In this document: positions 21,352 to 32,042 of the stretch, piece by piece | Numbering within the stretch: the stretch's first letter is position 1 | Layout of the letters: every line of letters starts with the position of its first letter | DNA from: Pseudomonas sp. SJZ079 | GTDB taxonomy: Bacteria > Pseudomonadota > Gammaproteobacteria > Pseudomonadales > Pseudomonadaceae | Direction: 5' to 3' | DNA length: 64,000 nucleotides | Assembly: GCF_007993865.1 (NCBI RefSeq) | Contig: NZ_VIUH01000003.1 | Location: forward strand, 238,061 to 302,060 | Program-made: the position numbers and the translations under genes | The notes under the pieces: model-generated | Database searches by the model: none | What the model saw: the letters and a program-made list of their open reading frames with translations, nothing else | Told to the model about the DNA's origin: nothing

Positions 21352-22635
21352 ATGACGCTGCGCCAAGAGTGTTTGTGGGAACAACTGACGTCGGCGCGGC
21401 CAACGGCCGGCGCCCTGAGCGGTGAGCTGAAGGTCGATGTCTGTGTGATCGGGGCGGGCATCACCGGGCTTTCCGCGGCGCTTCACCTGCTCGAACAGGG
21501 TAAAAGTGTCTGCGTACTGGAGGCCCATGAAACCGGGCATGGCGGCTCCGGGCGCAATGTCGGCCTGGTCAACGCGGGCATGTGGATCGCCCCGGATGAG
21601 GTCGAATCCAAGCTGGGTCAGACGGTCGGTAGCAAATTGGTGGCGACCATGGGCGCCGCGCCGGCGCTGGTGTTCTCGCTGATCGATAAATACGCCATCG
21701 ATTGCCAGCTGCGCCGCGCAGGCACCCTGCATATGGCGCACAACAGCCGCGGTCTGGCCGACCTGCAAAGCCGCTGCGAGCAATGGCAGCGCCGCGGCGC
21801 GCCAGTCGAGATGCTGACTGGCTCGGCCTGCCGCGAGGCGACCGGTACCCAGCGGATTGCCGCGGCCTTGCTCGATCGGCGCGCCGGCACGCTGAACCCC
21901 ATGGCCTACACCGGCGGCTTGGCCGCGGCGGTCATGCGCCTGGGCGGTAAGTTGTTCCATCATTCCCCGGTTAGTCGTCTGGAGCGGCAGGGCTCGACCT
22001 GGTGTGTGCTCACCGAGCACGGCGCGGTCAAGGCCGAGCAGGTGGTGACGGCCTCGAATGCCTACACCGAAGGCGAGTGGACCGAACTGCGGCGCAATTT
22101 CTTTCCCGGTTTCTACTACCAAGTGGCTTCTGCGCCGCTGACTGGCGATGCCGCCGCGCGCATCCTGCCGGGCGGCCAGGGCGCCTGGGATACGCGGCAG
22201 GTGCTCAGCAGTATTCGCCGGGACGCCGACGGACGCCTGCTGCTCGGCAGCCTGGGTAGTGGCACACACAAGCCGGTCTGGTTCTTGCGGGCCTGGGCCG
22301 ATCGTATCCAGCGGCATTACTTCCCCGAACTGGGCACGGTGGATTGGCAGAGCACCTGGACCGGCTGTATCGCCTTCACCCCGGATCATTTGATGCGCCT
22401 GTTCGAGCCCGCGCCCGGGTTGCTCGCGGTGACCGGTTATAACGGCCGTGGGGTCACCACTGGTACGGTGGTTGGCAAGGCCTTCGCCGATTACCTGTGT
22501 CAGGGCGACCCGCAGGCGTTGCCCATGCCGATGCAGCCCATGGCTAAGGTCGGTGCTGCGGGGCTGCGCAGCTGTCTGTATGAAACAGCCTTTTCGCTGT
22601 ACCACGCGGGGCAGTGTCTACGCGTGGTGATCTGA
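21352..22635 (+). CDS. FAD-dependent oxidoreductase, DadA/PuuB-like
   Basis: 427 residues. The N-terminal FAD-binding fold is clear: VCVIGAGITGLSAALHLLEQG (GxGxxG, about 31-50) and an acidic partner VLEAHETGHGGSGRN. C-terminal LLAVTGYNGRGVTTGT is the flavin-contacting end seen in D-amino-acid dehydrogenase and gamma-glutamylputrescine oxidase relatives. Such enzymes oxidise a primary or secondary amine. The substrate is not determinable. It is followed 333 bp later by the branched-chain amino acid transporter operon, and a GS-like ligase that could make gamma-glutamyl amines lies at 39 kb. AAGGA at the start supports the ATG chosen. Confidence 0.85.
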   Translation: MTLRQECLWEQLTSARPTAGALSGELKVDVCVIGAGITGLSAALHLLEQGKSVCVLEAHETGHGGSGRNVGLVNAGMWIAPDEVESKLGQTVGSKLVATMGAAPALVFSLIDKYAIDCQLRRAGTLHMAHNSRGLADLQSRCEQWQRRGAPVEMLTGSACREATGTQRIAAALLDRRAGTLNPMAYTGGLAAAVMRLGGKLFHHSPVSRLERQGSTWCVLTEHGAVKAEQVVTASNAYTEGEWTELRRNFFPGFYYQVASAPLTGDAAARILPGGQGAWDTRQVLSSIRRDADGRLLLGSLGSGTHKPVWFLRAWADRIQRHYFPELGTVDWQSTWTGCIAFTPDHLMRLFEPAPGLLAVTGYNGRGVTTGTVVGKAFADYLCQGDPQALPMPMQPMAKVGAAGLRSCLYETAFSLYHAGQCLRVVI

Positions 22636-22968
22636 ATGACTGACTCGGGCATGAGGTGCAGGGGTATAGCACTCATATGCGCAACTGAACTTGGCGTTAT
22701 AGCCATTTACACAGTTGCGATGGCAAATCGGCAAGGGCTGTCTATTGTTAGTACAGCTGTGCCATGGCGCTGCGCTTAGCCAGTTCCAAGTGCTCCATGA
22801 CGTTGCGTAATAATCAATCAAACGACTGCTTTACCGTAATAACTACAAAAAAATAGAGGAGAAATACCGCTTTCAGGCGAACTGCAACTATAACAACCAA
22901 CGGCACGCCGCTTGCTTATCCAAGCCGAAAGTAGCAGTACTCACTCATAGCATCGGAGCAATAAAACT
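22636..22968. other. Promoter region of the liv operon
   Basis: 333 bp, AT-richer than its surroundings, without a gene. The sequence around 22800-22870 (many A/T runs, TAGAGGAG at about 22853) looks like a long untranslated leader to livJ. No specific operator was recognised. Confidence 0.4.
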
Positions 22969-24090
22969 ATGTCGCAGAAGGTTTTCAGAAAGGGTTTTCT
23001 GGCGCTCGCCGTGACCGGCGCACTGGGTCTATCTTCACTGGCTCAGGCCGATCTGGTCATCGGGGTGGCCGGTCCGCATACCGGAGCCAACGCCACGTTC
23101 GGCGAGCAGTATTGGCGCGGGGCGACCCAGGCGGCGGAAGACATCAATGCGGCGGGCGGCGTCAATGGCGAGAAGATCAAGCTGATCAAGGCCGATGACG
23201 CCTGCGAACCCAAGCAGGCCGTCGCCGTGGCCAACCGCCTGGTCGATCAGGATGGGGCTCAGGGTGTCGTCGGGCACTTCTGTTCGTCCTCGACTATTCC
23301 GGCTTCCGAGGTCTACGACGAGGCAGGCATCATCGCCATCACGCCCGGTTCGACCAATCCTGCGGTGACCGAGCGCGGTCTGTCCGGCATGTTCCGTATG
23401 TGCGGGCGCGACGATCAGCAGGGCATCGTCGCCGGCAATTACATTGTCGATACCTTGAAGGCGAGCAAGGTTGCGATCATCCATGACAAGGATACCTACG
23501 GCCAGGGCCTGGCGGATGCGACCAAGGCGCAACTGCACAAGCGCGGCGTCACCGAGGTGCTCTACGAGGGCCTGACCCGCGGCGAGAAAGACTTCAACGC
23601 CCTGGTCACCAAGCTGCGCGCCGCTGGCGCCGAGGTGGTGTACTTCGGTGGTCTGCATGCCGAAGCGGGTCCGCTGGTGCGGCAGATGCGTGAGCAGGGG
23701 CTGACGGCGACCTTCCTCTCCGGCGATGGCATCGTCACCGATGAGCTGGTCACCACCGCCGGTGGTCCGCAGTACACCAAGGGCGTACTGATGACCTTTG
23801 GCGCCGACCCACGCTTGATCCCTGATGGCAAGGCGGTGATCGAGAAGTTCCGCGCCAACGGCTTCGAACCTGAAGGCTATACCCTGTACTCCTACGCCTC
23901 TGTGCAAGCCCTGGCGGCCGCCTTCAATGGGGCCGGCGAGAACGATAGCGCCAAGGCCAGCGCCTGGCTGAAATCCCACCCGGTGCAAACCGTGATGGGC
24001 AAGAAGGAGTGGGACTCCAAGGGCGACCTGAAAGTCTCCGACTACGTCGTCTACGAATGGGATGACCAGGGCAAATACCACCAGCAGTAA
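22969..24090 (+). CDS. livJ: Branched-chain amino acid ABC transporter, substrate-binding protein
   Basis: 373 residues, with a Sec signal peptide ending at about residue 27 (GLSSLAQA-DLVIG). Periplasmic LIV-binding protein fold. The two cysteines of the family disulphide are present (DDACEPK and GHFCSSS), as are ligand-loop residues SSSTIPAS and the hinge HDKDTYGQG. It delivers Leu/Ile/Val and related amino acids to LivHM. It resembles BraC of P. aeruginosa. A strong hairpin (24105-24137) follows and would let this abundant protein be made in excess over the membrane parts. UrtA (urea) was considered because urease genes are near, but the sequence is of LIV-binding type. Confidence 0.93.
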   Translation: MSQKVFRKGFLALAVTGALGLSSLAQADLVIGVAGPHTGANATFGEQYWRGATQAAEDINAAGGVNGEKIKLIKADDACEPKQAVAVANRLVDQDGAQGVVGHFCSSSTIPASEVYDEAGIIAITPGSTNPAVTERGLSGMFRMCGRDDQQGIVAGNYIVDTLKASKVAIIHDKDTYGQGLADATKAQLHKRGVTEVLYEGLTRGEKDFNALVTKLRAAGAEVVYFGGLHAEAGPLVRQMREQGLTATFLSGDGIVTDELVTTAGGPQYTKGVLMTFGADPRLIPDGKAVIEKFRANGFEPEGYTLYSYASVQALAAAFNGAGENDSAKASAWLKSHPVQTVMGKKEWDSKGDLKVSDYVVYEWDDQGKYHQQ

Positions 24091-24104
24091 GTACTAGCTC
24101 GGCT

Positions 24105-24137
24105 AACCGTTCAGGTGCTACCCGTGCCTGAACGGTT
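24105..24137 (+). terminator. Intra-operon hairpin between livJ and livH
   Basis: AACCGTTCAGG / CCTGAACGGTT, an 11-bp perfect stem with an 11-nt loop, 15 bp after livJ. No T run follows. Probably a partial terminator or mRNA-stabilising 3' end that lowers livHMGF relative to livJ. Confidence 0.6.
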
Positions 24138-24280
24138 GCTGCCTTCCGGGAACTGCTGAGTTGTCATTCCCGCTCGCTGCTGCATTGCGTGCCGTGGTCG
24201 TTCAGCAGTCCCCGTCTGATTTCACTTGAGCAGGCCGGCCGAACCCCAGGCCGCTTGTCTCAGCAGACGAGACTGAGTCA

Positions 24281-25195
<915 letters not shown>

Positions 25196-25197
25196 CC

Positions 25198-26480
<1,283 letters not shown>

Positions 26481-26484
<4 letters not shown>

Positions 26485-27356
26485 GCGAAGAAATTGTCCT
26501 CTCGGTCGACCGCCTGGCCATGCATTTCGGCGGAATCAAGGCCCTCAGCGATGTCAGCCTGAACATCAAACGTAACTCCATCTCTGCGCTGATCGGCCCC
26601 AACGGTGCTGGCAAGACCACGGTATTCAACTGCCTGACCGGTTTCTACAGGGCCACCGGTGGCACGATCAAACTGAATGCTCGCGGCAAGAGCACCGACG
26701 TGGTCAAGGTGCTCGGGGAACCCTTCGAACTGGGCGACTTCATTTCCCCACCGACGCTGTTCAGTCGGCTCTACTACAAGATGTTCGGCGGCACCCATCT
26801 GGTCAATCGCGCAGGTCTGGCGCGGACCTTTCAGAACATCCGCCTGTTTCGGGAAATGTCGGTAGTGGAGAACCTGCTGGTGGCGCAGCACATGTGGATC
26901 AACCGCAACATGCTCGCGGGCGTGTTCAATACTCGCGCTTTCCGCAAGGCCGAAAGCCGGGCGCTGGATCATGCCTTCTACTGGTTGGAAGTGGTCGACC
27001 TGGTCGACAGCGCCAACCGCTTGGCGGGCGAGCTGTCCTACGGTCAGCAACGCCGTCTGGAGATCGCCCGGGCCATGTGTACACGGCCGCAGATCATCTG
27101 CTTGGATGAACCGGCCGCCGGTCTCAATCCACAGGAAACCGAGGCGCTCAGTCGGATCATTCGCCTGTTGCGCGACGAGCACGATTTGACGGTGCTGTTG
27201 ATCGAACACGACATGGGGATGGTCATGAGTATTTCCGACCATATCGTGGTGCTCGACCATGGCCTGGTGATTGCGCAAGGAGGGCCGGAGGCGATCCGTA
27301 ACGATCCTAAGGTGATTGCCGCTTATCTGGGCGCGGAAGAGGAGGAGCTGGTATGA
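26481..27356 (+). CDS. livG: Branched-chain amino acid ABC transporter ATPase LivG
   Basis: 291 residues. ABC ATPase with Walker A GPNGAGKTT, the Q-loop region RTFQNIRLF, signature LSYGQQRRLE and Walker B IICLDEPAAGLNP. The extra 30-40 residues between Walker A and the Q-loop (VLGEPFELGDFISPPTLFS) are usual for LivG/BraF. ATGA overlaps at both ends show tight translational coupling with livM and livF. Confidence 0.95.
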
Positions 27357-28069
27357 GCGAGCCACTTCTCGAACTGAAAGCGCTGGATGTGTTCTACGGG
27401 CCGATCCAGGCGTTGAAACAGGTCTCGCTGCATATCCAAGAGGGTGAGACGGTCAGCCTGATCGGCGCCAATGGTGCGGGCAAGTCCACCCTGCTGATGT
27501 CGATCTTCGGCCAGCCGCGGGCCTCGGCGGGACAGATTGTCTACCGTGGCACCGACATCACCCATAAGTCCTCGCACTATGTGGCCTCCAACGGTGTGGC
27601 GCAGGCCCCGGAAGGGCGCCGGGTGTTCCCCGACATGAGCGTCGAGGAAAACCTGATGATGGGCACCATCCCGATTGGCGACAAGCACGCCGACGAGGAC
27701 ATGCAGAGCATGTTCGAGCTGTTCCCGCGACTCAAGGAGCGGCGTAATCAGCGGGCCATGACCATGTCCGGAGGCGAGCAGCAAATGCTCGCCATCGCCC
27801 GCGCCTTGATGAGCCGGCCCAAACTACTGCTGTTGGACGAGCCGAGTCTGGGCCTGGCGCCGATTGTGGTGAAGCAGATCTTCCAGACCCTGCGCGAACT
27901 GGCGCAGAGCGGCATGACCATCTTTCTGGTCGAGCAGAACGCCAACCATGCGTTACGTCTGTCCAATCGCGGCTATGTGATGGTCAACGGCGAAATCCGC
28001 CTGAGCGGCACTGGTGAGGAGCTGCTGGGCAACGAGGAGGTGCGCAAGGCTTACTTGGGCGGGCACTAG
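27353..28069 (+). CDS. livF: Branched-chain amino acid ABC transporter ATPase LivF
   Basis: 238 residues. Walker A GANGAGKST, signature MSGGEQQMLAIARALM, Walker B LLLLDEPSLGLAP, H-loop FLVEQNANHAL. Last gene of livJHMGF; an intrinsic terminator follows at 28134-28159. The final residues AYLGGH are typical of this subunit. Confidence 0.95.
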   Translation: MSEPLLELKALDVFYGPIQALKQVSLHIQEGETVSLIGANGAGKSTLLMSIFGQPRASAGQIVYRGTDITHKSSHYVASNGVAQAPEGRRVFPDMSVEENLMMGTIPIGDKHADEDMQSMFELFPRLKERRNQRAMTMSGGEQQMLAIARALMSRPKLLLLDEPSLGLAPIVVKQIFQTLRELAQSGMTIFLVEQNANHALRLSNRGYVMVNGEIRLSGTGEELLGNEEVRKAYLGGH

Positions 28070-28133
28070 TTTCCGCCGGTGGCTCGCGCTGCGTGTCCCA
28101 ATGGATGCGCATCAGCTGGCTGATGTGCAGAAC

Positions 28134-28159
28134 AGCCGAGGGCAATCCTCGGCTTTTTT
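28134..28159 (+). terminator. Rho-independent terminator of the liv operon
   Basis: AGCCGAGG / CCTCGGCT stem with a short loop followed by TTTTTT (28154-28159), 65 bp after livF. Confidence 0.9.
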
Positions 28160-28800
28160 GTGGGGCGCGGTTGTATAGGTTGCACGCTAATCACACTCGA
28201 ACCTGGACCGCTGCCAAGAGGCAAGGGGCGGCAGGGGAAAGCCTGTGGGTGTTCACCCGTAGGCTGTTGCCGAGCAGCTGCCCTGTAGGGGGAGGCTATC
28301 GCTATGCAGAGTTGCCCACAAAGACTGTGGAGCGAACTGTGGATAAGGTGGGAGTAGAGCTGTGCAGGCCTTGTCGTGGGGCTTTTTGTACTGCCTGAGT
28401 GTTTTTTGATCAGTGTTGTTTTTATCTTAAAAACAGAGAGTTAGTCGATTTTTTCAGCAGCGTGCCGCTCCGCGGAAGTTGTCCCCGGCTGCTGTGGGTA
28501 GGGCTGTGGGTAACTACGGTAAGCCTTGCTGGGAGCCCCGCTAGTCAAGGCTTTGCGGGTATTGGTCAATTATTGATCAATGCATCGCTGGGCTCTTTTG
28601 GGCCCTGTCAAACGGCTCTGAGTCAAGAAATAATCAAGTTATTTCAACGTTTTGGCCGCAAGCCAGGTCCTGGGTCGAATAGTTATCCAGTTTGGCTGTG
28701 GAGTTATCTGTGGATAAGCTGCGTGTGCATACGCCTAAGCCAGGCCCGCTAAGGCGTGGCCGGGGTTGCTGGTTATTTGCTCAATCTCAGTCCTGTGGGC
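28160..28800. other. 640-bp gene-free region with DnaA-box-like sites
   Basis: No credible gene on either strand. Notable content: two exact TGTGGATAA sites (complement of the DnaA box TTATCCACA) at 28338-28346 and 28709-28717, a one-mismatch site TGTGGGTAA near 28505, AT-rich tracts at about 28385-28460 and 28560-28650, the palindrome ATTGATCAAT near 28570, and a hairpin AGCCT..GGGTG-TT-CACCC..AGGCT at 28240-28265. It lies between convergent livF and the glycerophosphodiesterase gene, so it is not an ordinary promoter region. Confidence 0.55.
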
Positions 28801-29712
28801 TCAATCGCTCAGTGCGCTGATCCGGGTCGAGCGGCCGAGCAACTGCAGGGCGCGGTCCGGGTAGTCAGTGATCAGGCCCTGGGCGCCGAGATCGAGCAGG
28901 CGGCGCATGGCCGGTTGTTCATTGATCGTCCACAGCTGCACGTTCAGCCCGCGCGCCTGGGCGGTCTGCAGCAATGCAGCGCTGGCGATGCGCAGGCCGC
29001 TGTGTTGTTCGGGAATTTGCAGCGCCTGGTAGGAGGGCGAGAGCAGGCTGCCCAAACCTAGCCAGTTGAGCGCCACCAGCATGCGCACCGAGGTGGGCCC
29101 GGCAGCGGTGGCGACTCCTGGGCATTGCTCGCGAAACAGTTGCAGGCTGCGTTCATAGAAGCTGCCGACTATCACCCGCTCACGTTGGTCATTGGCGCTG
29201 AGCACTGCACACAGTTGGGCCTCCATGCCGACATCCGGCACTTTGATCTCGATCACCTTGGGCATGTTCGGCAGACGTTCGAGCACTTCGGCGAAACTCG
29301 GGATGCGGATGCCCTGGCCGCGATAGGGGTAGCTTTCGCCGCCGTCGGCGGTCCAGCGGTAGCCGGCGTCCAGGGCTTGCAGTTGCTCCAGGTTGTACGC
29401 GGCGACGGCGCCTTCGCCGTTGGTGGTGCGCTCCAGGCTGGTGTCATGCATCACCACCAACTGACCATCGCTGGACAGTTGCAGGTCCATCTCCAGCATG
29501 TCCACGCCGAGGGCGCTGGCACGTTCGAAGGCGAACAGGCTGTTCTCCGGCCATAGCCCTCTGCCGCCACGGTGGGCGATCACCAGGGGCTGGCCACCGA
29601 ATGCGCTGAGCACCAGGGGTGGCGCTGTTGGCCGGCTGGTCAGCGCCAGTACGGACAGCACGATGACGATCAACAGCAATGGGGCGAACAGGAAGCGAAT
29701 GAGGCGCAGCAT
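28801..29712 (-). CDS. Glycerophosphodiester phosphodiesterase
   Basis: 303 residues from the ATG at 29712; a TTG 12 nt upstream is less likely. The N-terminal hydrophobic segment LIRFLFAPLLLIVIVLSVLAL should anchor it to the inner membrane or act as a signal. GDPD core: VIAHRGGRGLWPENSLFAF (catalytic His and metal Glu), DMLEMDLQLSSDGQLVVMHD, and C-terminal LNVQLWTINEQPAMRRLLDLG. Splits glycerophosphodiesters to an alcohol and glycerol-3-phosphate. It stands alone, convergent with the liv operon. Confidence 0.92.
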   Translation of the reverse strand: MLRLIRFLFAPLLLIVIVLSVLALTSRPTAPPLVLSAFGGQPLVIAHRGGRGLWPENSLFAFERASALGVDMLEMDLQLSSDGQLVVMHDTSLERTTNGEGAVAAYNLEQLQALDAGYRWTADGGESYPYRGQGIRIPSFAEVLERLPNMPKVIEIKVPDVGMEAQLCAVLSANDQRERVIVGSFYERSLQLFREQCPGVATAAGPTSVRMLVALNWLGLGSLLSPSYQALQIPEQHSGLRIASAALLQTAQARGLNVQLWTINEQPAMRRLLDLGAQGLITDYPDRALQLLGRSTRISALSD

Positions 29713-29872
29713 GGCGGATTCCAAGCGTTCAGGGATCGGACGTAGTCAATGCTTGGACTATGGCAAATCGACGGCTGTCGGGCGAGCGGCGAATGGTGTC
29801 AGGCAGCAGACCATTGAGGACAGGGCGTTACGGACACCGTGCGGTGTCGCCTGCAGCGCCCTGGCTGCCCCA

Positions 29873-30445
29873 TTAGCTGGCCAACAAGCAAACACCGGCC
29901 GCGGCCGCGATGATGCCAGCCAGGCGCACCAGGGGCGCTACGCTGTGCGGCAGGCTGCGTACCAGCGCGTAACCGGCGGCGTGCAGGCCCGCGGTGGCGA
30001 TCAGGAAGCCGCTGGCGTAGGCCCATGGATTGGCCTGTGCCGGCAGCTCCAGGCCATGGGCGAGGCCGTGGCTGAGTGCGAACAGGCCGGTCAGGCCGAG
30101 CGAGGCAGCCATCGGCAATCGCGCCGCGACAGCGACCAGCAGGCCGAAGGCCAAGACCGAGGCGGCGATTGCCCCTTCCAGCAACGGCATGCCTGCGCCG
30201 CCGAGGCCCAGCACGCCACCGACCAGCATGCTGGCGACAAAGGTCAGCGGTAACGTCCAGCGTGCGGCGCCCGACTGTTGCGCGGCCCACAGGCCCACGG
30301 CGACCATCGCCAGCAGGTGATCGAGGCCGAGCAGTGGGTGGCTCAAGCCGGCCAGCAGGCCTGCGTGGTCATGCCCGCTGTGGGCGAATGCCAGGGTTGG
30401 ACTGAGCAGCAGGGCGAGGGCGAAGAGGGATTTGTGGCGAGTCAT
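29873..30445 (-). CDS. HupE/UreJ family nickel transporter-like protein
   Basis: 190 residues. Signal-like N-terminus (LFALALLLSPTLAFA) followed by a His/Asp cluster HSGHDHAG and the family motif HPLLGLDHLLAMVAVG, then five to six membrane segments. HupE/UreJ proteins are secondary nickel (or cobalt) permeases. Its place 67 bp downstream of ureG fits nickel supply for urease maturation, so UreJ is the more likely role. The metal specificity is inferred. Confidence 0.88.
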   Translation of the reverse strand: MTRHKSLFALALLLSPTLAFAHSGHDHAGLLAGLSHPLLGLDHLLAMVAVGLWAAQQSGAARWTLPLTFVASMLVGGVLGLGGAGMPLLEGAIAASVLAFGLLVAVAARLPMAASLGLTGLFALSHGLAHGLELPAQANPWAYASGFLIATAGLHAAGYALVRSLPHSVAPLVRLAGIIAAAAGVCLLAS

Positions 30446-30512
30446 GGTGGGGCTCCTGGTTGTCCGTTGTTGTCCGGCTAAACGGGTGCGCGCTGGCTGT
30501 TGCGCGCCGCGA

Positions 30513-31127
30513 TCAGGCAGGGTTGAGCATGCCGTGGCGTTCGATGAAGGCGATGACTTGATCGAGGCCCTGGCCGATTTTCTGATTACTGAAGACGAAG
30601 GGTTTGTCGCCGCGCATCTTCAGGGTGTCGCGTTCCATCACCTGCAGTGAGGCACCGACCAGGGGCGCCAGGTCGATCTTGTTGATCACCAGCAGGTCGG
30701 ATTTGCAGATGCCCGGGCCGCCCTTGCGCGGCAGCTTGTCGCCGGCCGATACGTCGATCACATAGAGGGTCAGGTCGGACAGTTCCGGGCTGAAGGTGGC
30801 GGACAGGTTGTCGCCGCCAGACTCGATCAGGATCAGGTCGAGGCCGGGAAAGCGCCGGTTGAGTTGATCGACCGCCTCCAGGTTGATCGAGGCGTCCTCG
30901 CGTATCGCGGTATGCGGGCAACCGCCGGTTTCCACGCCGATGATCCGCTCCGGCGGCAGGGCCTCGTTGCGCACCAGGAACTGAGCGTCTTCCTGGGTGT
31001 AGATGTCGTTGGTTACCACGGCCAGGTTGTAGCGCTCGCGCAGGGCCAGGCACAGCGCCAGGGTCAGCGCCGTTTTGCCGGAACCGACCGGGCCGCCGAT
31101 GCCGACACGCAGGGGTTGGCTGTTCAT
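30513..31127 (-). CDS. ureG: Urease accessory GTPase UreG
   Basis: 204 residues from MNSQPLRVG (ATG 31127, AAGGA 10 nt upstream). SIMIBI GTPase: Walker [24 protein letters not shown], the metal-binding Cys-Pro-His in [28 protein letters not shown] and the base-recognition NKID. Hydrolyses GTP to drive nickel insertion into urease with UreE, UreF and UreD/H. It has no N-terminal His-rich extension. 16 bp after ureF. Confidence 0.96.
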   Translation of the reverse strand: MNSQPLRVGIGGPVGSGKTALTLALCLALRERYNLAVVTNDIYTQEDAQFLVRNEALPPERIIGVETGGCPHTAIREDASINLEAVDQLNRRFPGLDLILIESGGDNLSATFSPELSDLTLYVIDVSAGDKLPRKGGPGICKSDLLVINKIDLAPLVGASLQVMERDTLKMRGDKPFVFSNQKIGQGLDQVIAFIERHGMLNPA

Positions 31128-31143
31128 CGTTGAGTGTTCCTTA

Positions 31144-31818
31144 TCAAGAGCGGAATAAACGGCTGTATTGGCGTTCATGGGCCATGCTCGTCAGCGTCAG
31201 GCCGAACGCGGCGCTGCCCCAGTGTTCGGGGCGTAGCTGAAGGCTCTGCTGCTGCGCCTGTTCGAGTGCGGGTAGCAGTTGCGAAGTCAGGCGCTGCGCG
31301 GCCTGCTGACCGAGTGGCAGGGTTTTCATCAGCACCGCCAATTGGTTTTCCAGCCAGCCCCAGAGCCAGGCGGCGAGGGCATCCGGCGACTCGATCTGCC
31401 AGGCCCGGGCGGCCAGCGCCCAAGTTACGGCCAGGCCGGGTGTCTCGAGGGTAGCGAGCAGTTCGCGCGACGCGTCGTCCAGCTCCGGCAGGTCTGCCAG
31501 CAGTTGCGCCAGCGAGTAGCCCATCTGCCGGCTTTCCTGGTGCAATTCGCGGGTCTCGCGGCTGGCGCGCTGCTGCTCGGCCAGGGCTTTCAGGGCCGCC
31601 CAGTCGGCGTTGGCGGCCGCTGTGCAGTGTGCCAGCAGCAAGGGCGCCTCGAAGCGCGCGAGATTCAGCAACAGTTGATCGGCGATCCAGCGTCTGGCGC
31701 TTGCTGGGTCGTGGACCAGGCCTTGCTCGACCGCCATCTCCAGCCCCTGCGAATAGCTGTAGCCACCGATAGGCAGCTGTGGGCTGGCGAGCCTGAGCAA
31801 GGCCCATGCTTTATTCAT
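31144..31818 (-). CDS. ureF: Urease accessory protein UreF
   Basis: 224 residues, starting [25 protein letters not shown], the conserved UreF N-terminus. All-helical GTPase-regulating partner of UreG. The last 15 residues include [27 protein letters not shown], typical of the UreF tail. Unusually, its first 12 codons and the DNA before them are repeated directly upstream (unit 112 bp, 31811-32042), so a decoy ureF start exists at 31930. The real start is the proximal one since only that continues into the full protein. Confidence 0.95.
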   Translation of the reverse strand: MNKAWALLRLASPQLPIGGYSYSQGLEMAVEQGLVHDPASARRWIADQLLLNLARFEAPLLLAHCTAAANADWAALKALAEQQRASRETRELHQESRQMGYSLAQLLADLPELDDASRELLATLETPGLAVTWALAARAWQIESPDALAAWLWGWLENQLAVLMKTLPLGQQAAQRLTSQLLPALEQAQQQSLQLRPEHWGSAAFGLTLTSMAHERQYSRLFRS

Positions 31819-31930
31819 CGGCGGCCACCGCGCGAATGGCAGTACGACGCGGTGTCAGCCGCACCGTAGCCGACAGACTATTCGTCAAATGAGGGCTGGC
31901 CAGCCTGAGTAAGGCCCATGCTTTATTCAT
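31811..31930 (-). CDS. 39-codon relay ORF from duplicated ureF start
   Basis: ATG at 31930 begins [13 protein letters not shown] like ureF, then diverges to HLTNSLSATVRL and ends [10 protein letters not shown] with TAA at 31811-31813. The stop lies inside ATGAATAA at the real ureF start, an 8-nt overlap. Probably translated as a decoy or coupling peptide; function as a protein is unlikely. Confidence 0.45.
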   Translation of the reverse strand: MNKAWALLRLASPHLTNSLSATVRLTPRRTAIRAVAADE

Positions 31931-32042
31931 CGGCGGGCACCGAGCGAATGGCGGTACGACGCGGTGTCAGCCGCACCGTAGTCGGCAGACCATGCGGCAA
32001 CCGTAGGTTGGCCGGGTGCAGCAAGGCCCGCGCGGACCTCAC
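31923..32042 (-). CDS. 39-codon relay ORF overlapping ureE stop
   Basis: GTG at 32042 overlaps the ureE TGA (GTGA). The peptide runs MRSARALLHPANLRLPHG to TAIRSVPADE with TAA ending at 31923, inside the start of the next repeat ORF. It is clearly related to the 31811-31930 ORF (same length, same tail). Translation is inferred from the overlap arrangement only. Confidence 0.45.
   Translation of the reverse strand: MRSARALLHPANLRLPHGLPTTVRLTPRRTAIRSVPADE

Larger units (their letters stand above)
31811..32042. repeat. 112-bp tandem duplication at the ureE-ureF junction
   Basis: Three starts lie at exact 112-bp intervals: GTG 32042, ATG 31930 and ATG 31818 (ureF). The units 31931-32042 and 31819-31930 align without gaps: about 43 of the first 67 and 42 of the last 45 positions agree. 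The ureF start region (first 12 codons) matches the start of the middle unit nearly perfectly. The unit length is one more than a multiple of three, which shifts each unit's start frame into the stop frame of the next. Confidence 0.9.

Noticed and set aside
21274..22605. 443-codon minus-strand frame
   Set aside because: Antisense to the FAD oxidoreductase gene, with no recognisable motif.
28170..28300. Cobalamin riboswitch
   Set aside because: Some GC-rich hairpins are present but the B12-box and the ordered paired elements could not be found, and no gene lies downstream on that strand.
28300..28720. Chromosomal origin oriC
   Set aside because: Only two exact DnaA boxes, and no dnaA, rpmH or gidA neighbours. 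Kept only as a possible DnaA-binding cluster.
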